Assembly (NCBI GenBank): GCA_040218575.1
Contig: JAVJRE010000007.1
Location: 558,001-622,000, forward strand
DNA from: Alphaproteobacteria bacterium
Lineage (GTDB): Bacteria; Pseudomonadota; Alphaproteobacteria; JAVJRE01
Direction: 5' to 3'
Length of the DNA stretch: 64,000 nt
Part shown: in pieces, positions 42,957 through 51,801 of the stretch
How the letters are laid out: the number at the start of each line of letters is the position of its first letter
Position numbering within the stretch: the stretch's first letter is position 1
The notes under the pieces: model-generated
The model's input: the letters and a program-made list of their open reading frames with translations, nothing else
Databases searched by the model: none
What the model was told of the DNA's origin: nothing
Program-made: the position numbers and the translations under genes

Positions 42957-45112
42957 GCGGCGCTGCCGGAACCGGCCGGCGGGACAAACGGGGGCGCGGG
43001 CGGCAGGGCCGACTCATTGGCGACGGTCGGCGGATCGATGACATCGGCCGGACAAAAACCAAACACCCGTCCGTAGAACCACAACTCCGCCTCCAGGGCG
43101 CGGCGGATATTGGCCGCCTGGCGGAAGCCGTGGCCCTCGCCGGCAAACTCCACCAGCGCGACCGGCAGGCCCCGCTCACCCAGGGCGTCGGCCATGCGCC
43201 GCGCCTGGTCCGGCGGCACTACGCGATCCTCCAGCCCCTGAAAGAAGATCACCGGACAGGTGAACCCGCTGGCATGATGAATCGGTGAGCGCGCCCGGTA
43301 GGTGTCACGCGCCGCCGGTAGAGGACCGATCAAACGGTCAAGATAGCGCGATTCAAACTTGTGGGTGTCGGCGGCGAGGGTTTCCAGATCGCTGATGCCG
43401 TAGTGGCTGGCGCCGGCCCGAAAGACGTCATGAAAGCACAGGGCCGCAAGGGTGGTGTAGCCGCCGGCGCTGCCACCGGTGATGGCCAGCCGCCGGCCGT
43501 CCACCAGCCCCTGATCGGCCAGGTGCTGCGCGCCGGCAACGCAATCGGCCACGTCATAGACGCCCCACTGCCCCTCCAGCCGCTGGCGGTAGGGACGACC
43601 ATAGCCGGTTGAGCCGCGATAGTTCACATCGAGCACGGCAAAGCCGCGGCTGGTCCAGTACTGAATGGACAGCGACAAAGCCGATGAGGTGGCGCCGGTG
43701 GGCCCGCCATGACTCTTGACGATCAGCGGCGGGCGCTCGTCTGGCGGCGCGCTGAAGCGGCCATTGGCCGGCGGGTAGAACAGGCCGTGCGCCGTATCGC
43801 CGTCGCTGGTGGGAAAGGACAGCGGCCGGGCCACGGAAATATCAGCCGGATCAAGCGCCAGCCGGGTGGAGAGGGCGATCTCCTGGGGCATGGGGGCCGC
43901 AGCGCCCGGCCCGGCCCGGACGGCAAGATCGAGGGACCACAGGCCGGACGGCTGGCGCGGCCCGGCCGCGGCGAAGACGGCGCGGTGGCCGGCGACGCAC
44001 AGGTCACCGATGGCGGTGAAAGGCAGGTCAATGTCCTGGCCGGGACCGCCATCGGGCGGCAGCAGCGCCAGCCGGTCCTGACCGTCCCGGCTATAGATGC
44101 AGAGCAGTCGACGGTCATCGAGAAAACCGTAGTGACGACCGCCGAACTGCCAGGGAGGACCGCAGAACTCTGCCGCCAGCGGCCACAGGTTGCGGCCGCC
44201 CGCATGGTCCCCCAGCCGGTACAGGTTCCACCAGCCCGACTGGTCGCTGATGTAGTGCAGGACACCGTCAGGCGACCAGCGCGGCTCCAGAACCGACTGG
44301 CCCGCACCACCGGCGACGCAGCGGCGGTTCTCCAGCGCGCCATCGTCGGCCACATCGGCCAGCCACAGGCGCGTCGCGTCCCACGGCATGTCGGGATGGC
44401 TCCAGCTTATCCAGGCCAGCCGCCGACCGGCCGGGTCGAGCCGGGGGGCGGCGTAGAAATCATCACCGCGCACCAGAATCCGGCCGCCATCCGCGTTGGC
44501 GGCCATATCTGTGGCCGCGTCTGTGGCGAGGGCGACGATGGTGTTGACCGGTGCCGCGGCGCTGTCGCCATGGTCCTCACGCACCAGGATGAGGCGGCGA
44601 CGGCGGGCGTCGTAGTCACCATCCGCATAGCGCCATCGCGGCGACGCGCCGGCCGCCGGCACGGGCGTTAGGGGACGCGGTGGCGAACCGTCGGCCGGCA
44701 CCTCATAGACGACGCAATCGGCGAAGTTGGAGATCCACAGACGCCCGGCCCCGGCCGCGCCCGCGCGGTCCGTGCCGGCCCCATGGGAAGGGTCGGCGGC
44801 GGCAGCGTGCATGATCGCGCCACCGCCATATTCATGGACCCGGCTGCGGGCATTGAACGGCGGCGGCAACAGGTCGCGCACCGGCAGGTCCGCCGCCTGA
44901 TCGGCCGGGCGGGCCACGACCACGGTGCGGCCACCTTCGGCCGGCCTGGATTCCAACCAGCGCAGGTCACCGCCGACAAAAGAAGGAGCGCCGAGGCGAG
45001 TCACCTGGCCGACCAGCAGATCGGCGGTGATCGGCGACGGCCAGGCCCCGTAAGGGCGGACGGCGCGTGTTGTGGCCGGCGGCGGAGTGGGCGGCGGGAC
45101 GGGCGATGTCAT
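42953..45112 (-). CDS. Prolyl oligopeptidase-family (S9) peptidase
   Basis: The 719-residue protein has an N-terminal beta-propeller part (repeats such as RWSPDGVLHYISDQSGWWNLYRL) and a C-terminal alpha/beta hydrolase domain. The nucleophile is in GGSAGGYTT, the acid in GLEDRVVPPDQ and the His in GEGHGFR. It probably degrades short peptides in the cytosol, since no signal peptide is seen (Pro-rich N-terminus). It interrupts an otherwise typical M48 protease-aroQ neighbourhood and is on the opposite strand. Confidence 0.92.
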   Translation of the reverse strand: MTSPVPPPTPPPATTRAVRPYGAWPSPITADLLVGQVTRLGAPSFVGGDLRWLESRPAEGGRTVVVARPADQAADLPVRDLLPPPFNARSRVHEYGGGAIMHAAAADPSHGAGTDRAGAAGAGRLWISNFADCVVYEVPADGSPPRPLTPVPAAGASPRWRYADGDYDARRRRLILVREDHGDSAAAPVNTIVALATDAATDMAANADGGRILVRGDDFYAAPRLDPAGRRLAWISWSHPDMPWDATRLWLADVADDGALENRRCVAGGAGQSVLEPRWSPDGVLHYISDQSGWWNLYRLGDHAGGRNLWPLAAEFCGPPWQFGGRHYGFLDDRRLLCIYSRDGQDRLALLPPDGGPGQDIDLPFTAIGDLCVAGHRAVFAAAGPRQPSGLWSLDLAVRAGPGAAAPMPQEIALSTRLALDPADISVARPLSFPTSDGDTAHGLFYPPANGRFSAPPDERPPLIVKSHGGPTGATSSALSLSIQYWTSRGFAVLDVNYRGSTGYGRPYRQRLEGQWGVYDVADCVAGAQHLADQGLVDGRRLAITGGSAGGYTTLAALCFHDVFRAGASHYGISDLETLAADTHKFESRYLDRLIGPLPAARDTYRARSPIHHASGFTCPVIFFQGLEDRVVPPDQARRMADALGERGLPVALVEFAGEGHGFRQAANIRRALEAELWFYGRVFGFCPADVIDPPTVANESALPPAPPFVPPAGSGSAA

Positions 45113-45325
45113 AACCGCCAGTGTCGGCGGCGATCCCTGCCCTCACAACCCCGCCCCGCAGGCCCGCCCCGCAGGCCCGCCTGCACAGGGCCGGTATGTA
45201 CCGGCCAGCGTCCGGCAACCACGGCCAGCCGGCGATTGCCGGACTCCGGCGCCATGGTATAAGGCGGGGCCACCGCCGGTCGCCCCGGCGGCCGGCGCCC
45301 AGTGCCGCAACGGAGGCGCCATCCC

Positions 45326-45796
45326 GTGCCAGTGCCGGTGGAACGCAACTCGACCATCCTGATCCTCAACGGCCCCAATCTGAACCTGCTGGGCCGGCGT
45401 GAGCCGGAGATCTATGGGGCGACGACCCTGGACGAAATCGCCGAGCGCTGCGACCGGCGGGCGGCCGGTCATGGCCTGACGGTGATCTTCCGCCAGTCCA
45501 ACAGCGAGGCGGAACTGATCGGCTGGATTCAGGGCGCGGCCGACGAAGCGGCGGCGCTGATCATCAATGCCGGCGCCCTGACCCACACGTCGCTGGCCCT
45601 GGGCGACGCGCTGCGCGCCGCCGGTGTGCCGGCCATCGAGGTGCATCTCAGCAACATTTACGCCCGCGAGCCCTTTCGTCATCATTCATGGCTCAGCGCC
45701 GCCGCGGTCGGCGTGGTCTGCGGCTTTGGCGCCCTGAGCTATGATATGGCGATTGACGCCGCGGCCGACCGACTCTCCAACACAGCGGACGCCTGA
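45326..45796 (+). CDS. aroQ: Type II 3-dehydroquinate dehydratase
   Basis: The 156-residue shikimate-pathway enzyme dehydrates 3-dehydroquinate. Motifs are LNGPNLNLLGRREPEIYG (with the catalytic Arg and Tyr), QSNSEAELIGWI, INAGALTHTS and EVHLSNIYAREPFRHHS (with the catalytic His). I chose the GTG at 45326, nine bases after a GGAGG site; a GTG eight codons upstream also opens the frame but has no ribosome site. The stop overlaps the accB ATG (TGATG). Confidence 0.93.
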   Translation: MPVPVERNSTILILNGPNLNLLGRREPEIYGATTLDEIAERCDRRAAGHGLTVIFRQSNSEAELIGWIQGAADEAAALIINAGALTHTSLALGDALRAAGVPAIEVHLSNIYAREPFRHHSWLSAAAVGVVCGFGALSYDMAIDAAADRLSNTADA

Positions 45797-46233
45797 TGGA
45801 CCCTTTTGAAATCGACGACGAAATGGTGCGCCGGCTGGCCCACCTGCTGGATGAAACCGGGCTCAGTGAAATCGCCTACCGGCAGGGAGAGCGCGAGGTG
45901 CGGGTGGCGCGCGCGCTGACCGCCGCACCGGCGGCCGCGGCGCCGGCAGCGCCCGCCACCGCCCCGGCGGCGGCGCCGGCGGCCGGTCACGAGTCCCACC
46001 CCGGCGCGGTCACCTCGCCCATGGTCGGTACGGCCTATCTGTCGCCGGAACCGGGTGCGGCGGCCTATGTAGCCGTCGGCGCCACCGTCGCCGCCGGCGA
46101 CGTGCTGCTGCTGGTGGAAGCCATGAAGACGTTCAACGAAGTGCGCGCGCCCAAGGGCGGCAAGGTCATCGCGATCCTCGTGGACAATGGCGACCCGGTC
46201 GAGTTCGATCAGCCGCTTCTGGTCATCGAATAG
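45796..46233 (+). CDS. accB: Biotin carboxyl carrier protein of acetyl-CoA carboxylase
   Basis: The 145-residue protein carries biotin on Lys111 in [10 protein letters not shown], the alphaproteobacterial version of the EAMKM motif. An N-terminal helical segment, an Ala/Pro-rich linker and the biotinyl domain ([15 protein letters not shown]) follow. It is the mobile arm in the first committed step of fatty acid synthesis. It is coupled to aroQ upstream and is 10 bp from accC downstream. Confidence 0.96.
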   Translation: MDPFEIDDEMVRRLAHLLDETGLSEIAYRQGEREVRVARALTAAPAAAAPAAPATAPAAAPAAGHESHPGAVTSPMVGTAYLSPEPGAAAYVAVGATVAAGDVLLLVEAMKTFNEVRAPKGGKVIAILVDNGDPVEFDQPLLVIE

Positions 46234-46243
46234 ATCCAGCCTC

Positions 46244-47587
<1,344 letters not shown>

Positions 47588-47601
47588 CGTGGCAGCGAAT
47601 A

Positions 47602-47623
47602 CGCCGCCGCCAGACCGGCGGCG
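47602..47623 (+). terminator. Hairpin between accC and aat
   Basis: An 8-bp GC-only stem (47602-47609 with 47616-47623) and a 6-nt loop lie in the 48-bp gap. There is no T-run, so it may be a weak terminator, a processing site or chance. Confidence 0.35.
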
Positions 47624-47635
47624 GATACCTGACTG

Positions 47636-48283
47636 ATGGCCGCGATCACCCCTGAAATCCTGCTGTCGGCCTATGGCGCGGGTCTGTTTCCCATGGCCGA
47701 GCGGCGCGACGACCCGGCCCTGTACTGGGTCAATCCGGAGCAGCGCGGCATACTGCCGCTCAACCACCTGCACATTCCCCGTCGCCTGGCCCGCACCGTG
47801 CGCAACGGCCGCTTTCAGGTGACCGCCGACCGTGACTTCCGCGCCGTGATGAAAGCCTGCGCCGCGCCCGGCAAGGACCGCAGCGAAAGCTGGATCAATG
47901 ACACCATCCTGGACCTGTACGGGGCGCTGTTTGACCGTGGCCACGCCCATTCCGTCGAGTGCCGCCGTGACGGGGTGCTGGTCGGCGGTCTGTATGGCGT
48001 GTCCCTGGGTGGCGCCTTTTTTGGCGAGAGCATGTTCAGCCGCCAGCGCGATGCCAGCAAAGTGGCGCTGGTCCACCTGGCGGCGCGCCTGGTGGAAGGC
48101 GGCTATCGCCTGCTGGACGTTCAGTTTCTGACCGGCCATCTGACGCAGTTCGGCGCCATCGAGGTGCCACGCGCCGCCTATCGTCGCCTGCTGGAAGAGG
48201 CCGTGCAGCACACGGCACGCTTTCCCGTCTATTCCGATTGTGCGCCGCTGGAGATTTTACAGTCGGTCACCCACACATCATAA
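47636..48283 (+). CDS. aat: Leucyl/phenylalanyl-tRNA-protein transferase
   Basis: The 215-residue enzyme adds Leu or Phe to proteins with N-terminal Arg or Lys, marking them for ClpAPS degradation. Motifs are [14 protein letters not shown], the peptide-binding region [37 protein letters not shown] and [15 protein letters not shown]. clpA lies in the same window at 61.6-64.0 kb. The last 55 bases of aat overlap the 3' end of the convergent DUF2155 gene. Confidence 0.95.
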   Translation: MAAITPEILLSAYGAGLFPMAERRDDPALYWVNPEQRGILPLNHLHIPRRLARTVRNGRFQVTADRDFRAVMKACAAPGKDRSESWINDTILDLYGALFDRGHAHSVECRRDGVLVGGLYGVSLGGAFFGESMFSRQRDASKVALVHLAARLVEGGYRLLDVQFLTGHLTQFGAIEVPRAAYRRLLEEAVQHTARFPVYSDCAPLEILQSVTHTS

Positions 48284-48621
48284 ACCGGGTGTTCGAGAGC
48301 ATTGAGGGCCGGGCTGGAGGCGAACATCCAGCCCTCAAACACACGCAGCGCCGCAGCGCCGGAACGCCGGTCATCGATTTCCAGATAGGCCGAACGCTCC
48401 GGCGGGTCTTCCGGCGGCGTCCGGTCACAGGCCAGAACCGTGATAGCCAGTGTCCCGAAAATACCCGCGGCACCCACCGGGATTTCAAAGGTGGAGATGC
48501 GCGCCGTCACCTTGTCGAGTCCCTGCAGCACAGCCATATCGCCGGGCGCGGCAGCGACCGGCGCGTCGGTCAGGACGGCCAGGGCCAGAACCGCGCACAG
48601 CATGGCGCCGCGGCGCGACAC
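48229..48621 (-). CDS. DUF2155 periplasmic protein
   Basis: The 130-residue protein has a signal peptide (cleavage near VAAA) and the DUF2155 signature: [37 protein letters not shown] and [28 protein letters not shown]. The function of this alphaproteobacterial family is unknown. The start is a GTG; an ATG six codons later (48603) is possible. It is the last gene of the NDUFA12-MCE operon. The C-terminal 17 codons plus stop overlap aat on the other strand. Confidence 0.88.
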   Translation of the reverse strand: MSRRGAMLCAVLALAVLTDAPVAAAPGDMAVLQGLDKVTARISTFEIPVGAAGIFGTLAITVLACDRTPPEDPPERSAYLEIDDRRSGAAALRVFEGWMFASSPALNALEHPVYDVWVTDCKISSGAQSE

Positions 48622-48661
48622 GTCAGCGCCCCATGTCAGCGCTGCCCATCAACGCCGTCCA

Positions 48662-48904
48662 TCAGCGAACCGGCCAGGGATTGGCCAGGCCGGCCACCAT
48701 GTCATGGAGGACCTGGCGTAACTGCTGTTCATCACACTCCATAAGCAGGCCATCTTCGAACGCGTCCTGGGCGAGCTGGCGGATTTCCTCCAGATTGTCT
48801 TCCAGAACCTTGATCTTTTCGTGGCAGGTCAGCGGCGCGCCGGTGCGGTCACGCCAGACGGTTCGCCCGGCGCTGGTGGTTGTGCCTGCGGTCTCCTCGG
48901 TCAT
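48662..48904 (-). CDS. Small conserved-looking protein of unknown function
   Basis: This 80-residue soluble protein starts MTEETAGTTTSAGRTVW. It has RTGAPLTCHEKIKVLEDNLEEIRQLAQDAFEDG, a strongly helical stretch, then LLMECDEQQLRQVLHDMVAGL. The family is not known to me by name, but the gene sits between MCE and DUF2155 genes in an operon, as I recall for other Rhodospirillales. A role in the same envelope or respiration context is only suggested by position. Confidence 0.75.
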   Translation of the reverse strand: MTEETAGTTTSAGRTVWRDRTGAPLTCHEKIKVLEDNLEEIRQLAQDAFEDGLLMECDEQQLRQVLHDMVAGLANPWPVR

Positions 48905-48968
48905 GCCGTCGCCTCCCTGTATCGGTAGTCCCGCACCGTCTCTTAAAAGCGCCGCCGCCAACCGCGGT

Positions 48969-49415
48969 CTAGCGGTCGGTGGCCAGAAAGATAATCTCGC
49001 CCACCTGCTCTTCCAGCGAGCGCTGGCTCTCGGTGTGGCTGATCTGACCGCCCGGTTCGATCTGGCCGTTGCTGATGCCCGGTCGCAGATTGATGACGCT
49101 GCCGCCGAGCAGACCATCGGAAGCGATGATCGCCACCGTATCCGTGGGCAGGCGCACATCGCGCGAAATGCTGAGATCGACCACCGCTTCAAACGCCTGG
49201 GTATCAAGGCGAATACCGGCGACGGAGCCAACGCGGATGCCATTGACCCGCACCTCGCTGCCGGAGGTGATGCCGCCGGCCGACAGGAAGCGAGCGGCAA
49301 CCGTATAGGTTTCCCCCTGGTCAAGGTCGGTGCGGGCCAGAGTGAAGGCGAGGAAGCCGCCGGCCACCACCAGCACCGCAGCACCCAGCATGGTTTCAAT
49401 CAGGCTGCGCTTCAT
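48969..49415 (-). CDS. mlaD: MlaD-like MCE-domain protein
   Basis: The 148-residue protein has one N-terminal membrane anchor and an MCE domain: YTVAARFLSAGGITSGSEVRVNGIRVGSVAGIRL and the GLLGGSVINLRPG end. MlaD hexamers transport phospholipids between membranes, with MlaE/F. No mlaE, mlaF, mlaB or mlaC gene lies in this window. It overlaps the upstream MCE gene by an ATGA. Confidence 0.9.
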   Translation of the reverse strand: MKRSLIETMLGAAVLVVAGGFLAFTLARTDLDQGETYTVAARFLSAGGITSGSEVRVNGIRVGSVAGIRLDTQAFEAVVDLSISRDVRLPTDTVAIIASDGLLGGSVINLRPGISNGQIEPGGQISHTESQRSLEEQVGEIIFLATDR

Positions 49416-49978
49416 GGCGCTGTGTCCCCGTTGGTGTCGGTCCGGTTAGTGTCGATAGCGCCGTCGTCGGGCGCGGCGCGGGCACGCTGCGCCTCGGCAA
49501 TAATCAGTTCCAGGATGTCACTGAGCACGACCGCATCCTGGGTGAAGTCTATACGACCACCGGCGACGAGCGGATTGTCCGAGCCGCCGGGATCAACCTC
49601 TACATACTTGCCGCCGAACAGGCCCTGGGTGCGGATGGCGGCGGAGGCATCAGTGGTCAGCCCAACCAGCGGATCCAGCGCTAGGGTGGCCACCGGACGG
49701 TTGTTGGCATCGAGCCTGAGGGCAGAGACGACACCCACCGGAACGCCGGCCGCACGCACCGGATCGCCGACCCGCAGGCCATCCACCCGGCCGAACCGGG
49801 CATTCAGCTCCATGCCCTGATCACCGCCCCCGGGCCGCCCGACAAGGGCGCCGGAGGCAAACCACACCAGGCCAATGAGGATGACCACGCCGGCCGCGAT
49901 CTCGGTCAGTTCCCGGCGGGTGCGGCGGGCTTGCTGGCGCGGGCCGATGGCGGGCGAAGACCTCAGGACGGCCTCCAC
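49412..49978 (-). CDS. Second MCE-domain protein
   Basis: The 188-residue protein has a cytoplasmic basic N-terminus, one membrane helix (VVILIGLVWFASGALVG) and an MCE domain (MELNARFGRVDGLRVGDPVRAAGVPVGVVSAL, TQGLFGGKYVEVDPGG). The C-terminal tail is Asp/Asn/Thr-rich. It is distinct from the downstream MlaD-like protein, so the operon encodes two different MCE subunits, which could form a mixed or dedicated ring (inference). Confidence 0.88.
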   Translation of the reverse strand: MEAVLRSSPAIGPRQQARRTRRELTEIAAGVVILIGLVWFASGALVGRPGGGDQGMELNARFGRVDGLRVGDPVRAAGVPVGVVSALRLDANNRPVATLALDPLVGLTTDASAAIRTQGLFGGKYVEVDPGGSDNPLVAGGRIDFTQDAVVLSDILELIIAEAQRARAAPDDGAIDTNRTDTNGDTAP

Positions 49979-50316
49979 GGAACATAGTCGCCGTCACCGG
50001 CCGGCCGCTTTCCGCCGGCTAGAACATGGCCGGCCGGCCGATAGGCCGCGGCGGTGCCGGTCAGGTTGGGCAGGTGCGGTTTTTGCCAGGGATGAACCGC
50101 CACGTCGGTCAGCGGCGCGTCGGTAGTGTAATGCAGCCAGGCGTGCCACGCCGGCGGCACCCGGCTGGCCTCTACTTCGCCGGCATAGACCACCCAGCGG
50201 CGGCGGCGGCGGCCGGCGACCGCCCGCCGTTCTTCAAAATAGCGATTGCCCTGCTCGTCGCGACCGACCGGCCGGCCGCGGGTCCAGGTAAACAAACGGG
50301 TCCAGAGATTGGCCAT
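49963..50316 (-). CDS. NDUFA12-like complex I accessory protein
   Basis: The 117-residue protein begins MANLWTRLFTWTRGRPVGRDEQGNRYFEERRAVAGRRRRRWVVY, the typical NDUFA12 signature, with VPPAWHAWLHYTTDAPL and YRPWRP-like end. It is an alphaproteobacterial homologue of the mitochondrial complex I subunit NDUFA12. It is the first gene of the leftward operon and overlaps the next gene by 16 bp. Confidence 0.92.
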   Translation of the reverse strand: MANLWTRLFTWTRGRPVGRDEQGNRYFEERRAVAGRRRRRWVVYAGEVEASRVPPAWHAWLHYTTDAPLTDVAVHPWQKPHLPNLTGTAAAYRPAGHVLAGGKRPAGDGDYVPWRPS

Positions 50317-50488
50317 GGCTGATATCACGGGTGGCTTGTGGGCGGACGGCATAAAGCGGGCGGCTTGGGGCGGGCGACAGAAAAAACGGCGCGCTTGCGG
50401 CAGTCCCGGCGCGCGGCGGCGACTATGGCATCGGGCCGGCCGGCGGTCCAGTTTCAGCGCGCCAATCACCTTCGTGCAGGACCACGCC

Positions 50489-51532
50489 ATGAGCAGACCG
50501 GCTGCCCCTGGGATCCCGCCCGTCACGGGCCACGGGACGACCACGGCCAGGACCGCCACGGAGACGGCCGCGGGCGGCGCACGACCAGCGGCCCGGCCAG
50601 CGGCGCGGCCGGCGGCCACGCCCCCGCCCCTGACGGTGGCCGGTGCGCTGCTGGTGGTGGTGGCCACCCTGCACTATGCCATCGCCCCCAGCCTGGCCCG
50701 CTTCGCCTATGCGGAGTCGGTCTCGCCCCTGACCGTCGCCGTGCTGCGCATGGCGCTGCTGATCCCTGTGCTGTTGATCCTGCTGCGCCTGACCGGACGC
50801 CGGGTCGGCCTGCCGCGGGCGCGACGCATCGAGGCGGCCGGCGCCGGCTTGCTGTTCCTGACCGTTTCGGCCGGCTATCTGACCGCCATCGAGCGCATTC
50901 CGATCAATCTGGCGGTCCTGATTTTCTTCACCTTCCCGCTGATCGTCACCGTCGCCAGCCGTATGCTGGGCCGTGACGTTCTGCCATGGGACCGGCTGCT
51001 GGCCGTCTTTGCCGGTTTCGCCGGCCTGGCCCTGGCGCTGGGTGCCGGCCTGGGCGAGCTGGATCTGACCGGTACCGCCGCCGCCTTTGCCGCCAGCCTG
51101 GCGTTGAGCGGTATTCTGCTGTGGAACGCCCACCACGCCGCCCATCACCCGGCCATCGTCCTCAACCTGCATGCCCTGTGGGTGGCGGTGGCGGTCGGCC
51201 TGGCAATCCTGGTCTTCAGCGCGCCGGCGCTGCCGGTCAGCGCGGCGGGCTGGGGCGGCATGGTCGGTGCGGCGGCGGCCTATGTGGTGGCCTTTACCTG
51301 CTTCTTTTCGGCCATCGCCATGATCGGGGCGGTACGCACAGTGGTGCTCGCCAATCTGGAACCCCTATGGGCCATTCTGTTCGCCGCCTGGCTGTGGAGT
51401 GAACCGCTGGGCGCGGTCCGCCTGGCCGGCGCCGGGCTGGTGCTGGCGGCGGTGGTGTGGGTCAGCCGGCCGCGCCGCCGGCAGTCGGCGACCCGGGAGT
51501 CGGGCCCCGCCACCCCGGGGCCGCGTCAATGA
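50489..51532 (+). CDS. EamA/DMT-family transporter
   Basis: The 347-residue protein has an Ala/Pro/Arg-rich N-terminal extension of about 45 residues, then ten hydrophobic helices in two EamA repeats (ARFAYAESVSPLTVAVLRM, GYLTAIERIPINLAVLIFFTFPLIV, and the final EPLWAILFAAWLWSEPLG). Substrate is unknown. It starts downstream of and divergent to the NDUFA12 gene and precedes the nrdJ leader. Confidence 0.87.
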   Translation: MSRPAAPGIPPVTGHGTTTARTATETAAGGARPAARPAARPAATPPPLTVAGALLVVVATLHYAIAPSLARFAYAESVSPLTVAVLRMALLIPVLLILLRLTGRRVGLPRARRIEAAGAGLLFLTVSAGYLTAIERIPINLAVLIFFTFPLIVTVASRMLGRDVLPWDRLLAVFAGFAGLALALGAGLGELDLTGTAAAFAASLALSGILLWNAHHAAHHPAIVLNLHALWVAVAVGLAILVFSAPALPVSAAGWGGMVGAAAAYVVAFTCFFSAIAMIGAVRTVVLANLEPLWAILFAAWLWSEPLGAVRLAGAGLVLAAVVWVSRPRRRQSATRESGPATPGPRQ

Positions 51533-51801
51533 GGCCAAAGTGAGTCGAAAAAGTCACAGCCAATACCGGATATAGAGAAAAATACCGGATCAGACACTAA
51601 ACCGGGTTGATCCTACAAGGTTTCGCCCTTAGCGTTTCCAGTCCCACAACATATAGCGGGGACCGCACATCTTGTGCGGTGGCAAGCCGGGAAGCACAAA
51701 GGCTTCCGATCAATGAGGAGTCGCGGGGCTTTCTCAAAGACGGGCCTGCCACAGGGGAAACAGAGCCGGCCACAAGGACGGCCTGAACGCCAGGGGGCAG
51801 C
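51533..51801 (+). promoter_or_regulatory. nrdJ leader with palindromes and repeats
   Basis: This is a 269-bp gap with notable structure. AATACCGGAT occurs at 51562-51571 and 51581-51590. A CACAACATATAGCG stretch near 51645-51658 resembles the NrdR box. Directly after it is a perfect 8-bp inverted repeat with a 3-nt loop (51662-51680). Near 51736-51752 AAGACGGGCCTGCCAC looks partly like a B12-box. No complete cobalamin riboswitch core is seen. NrdR control of the reductase is likely from family knowledge; the rest is uncertain. Confidence 0.4.

Noticed and set aside
51600-51801. Full cobalamin riboswitch before nrdJ
   Set aside because: Only a partial B12-box-like stretch is seen. The conserved core segments of known cobalamin riboswitches could not be found by eye, so only a leader with structure is claimed.
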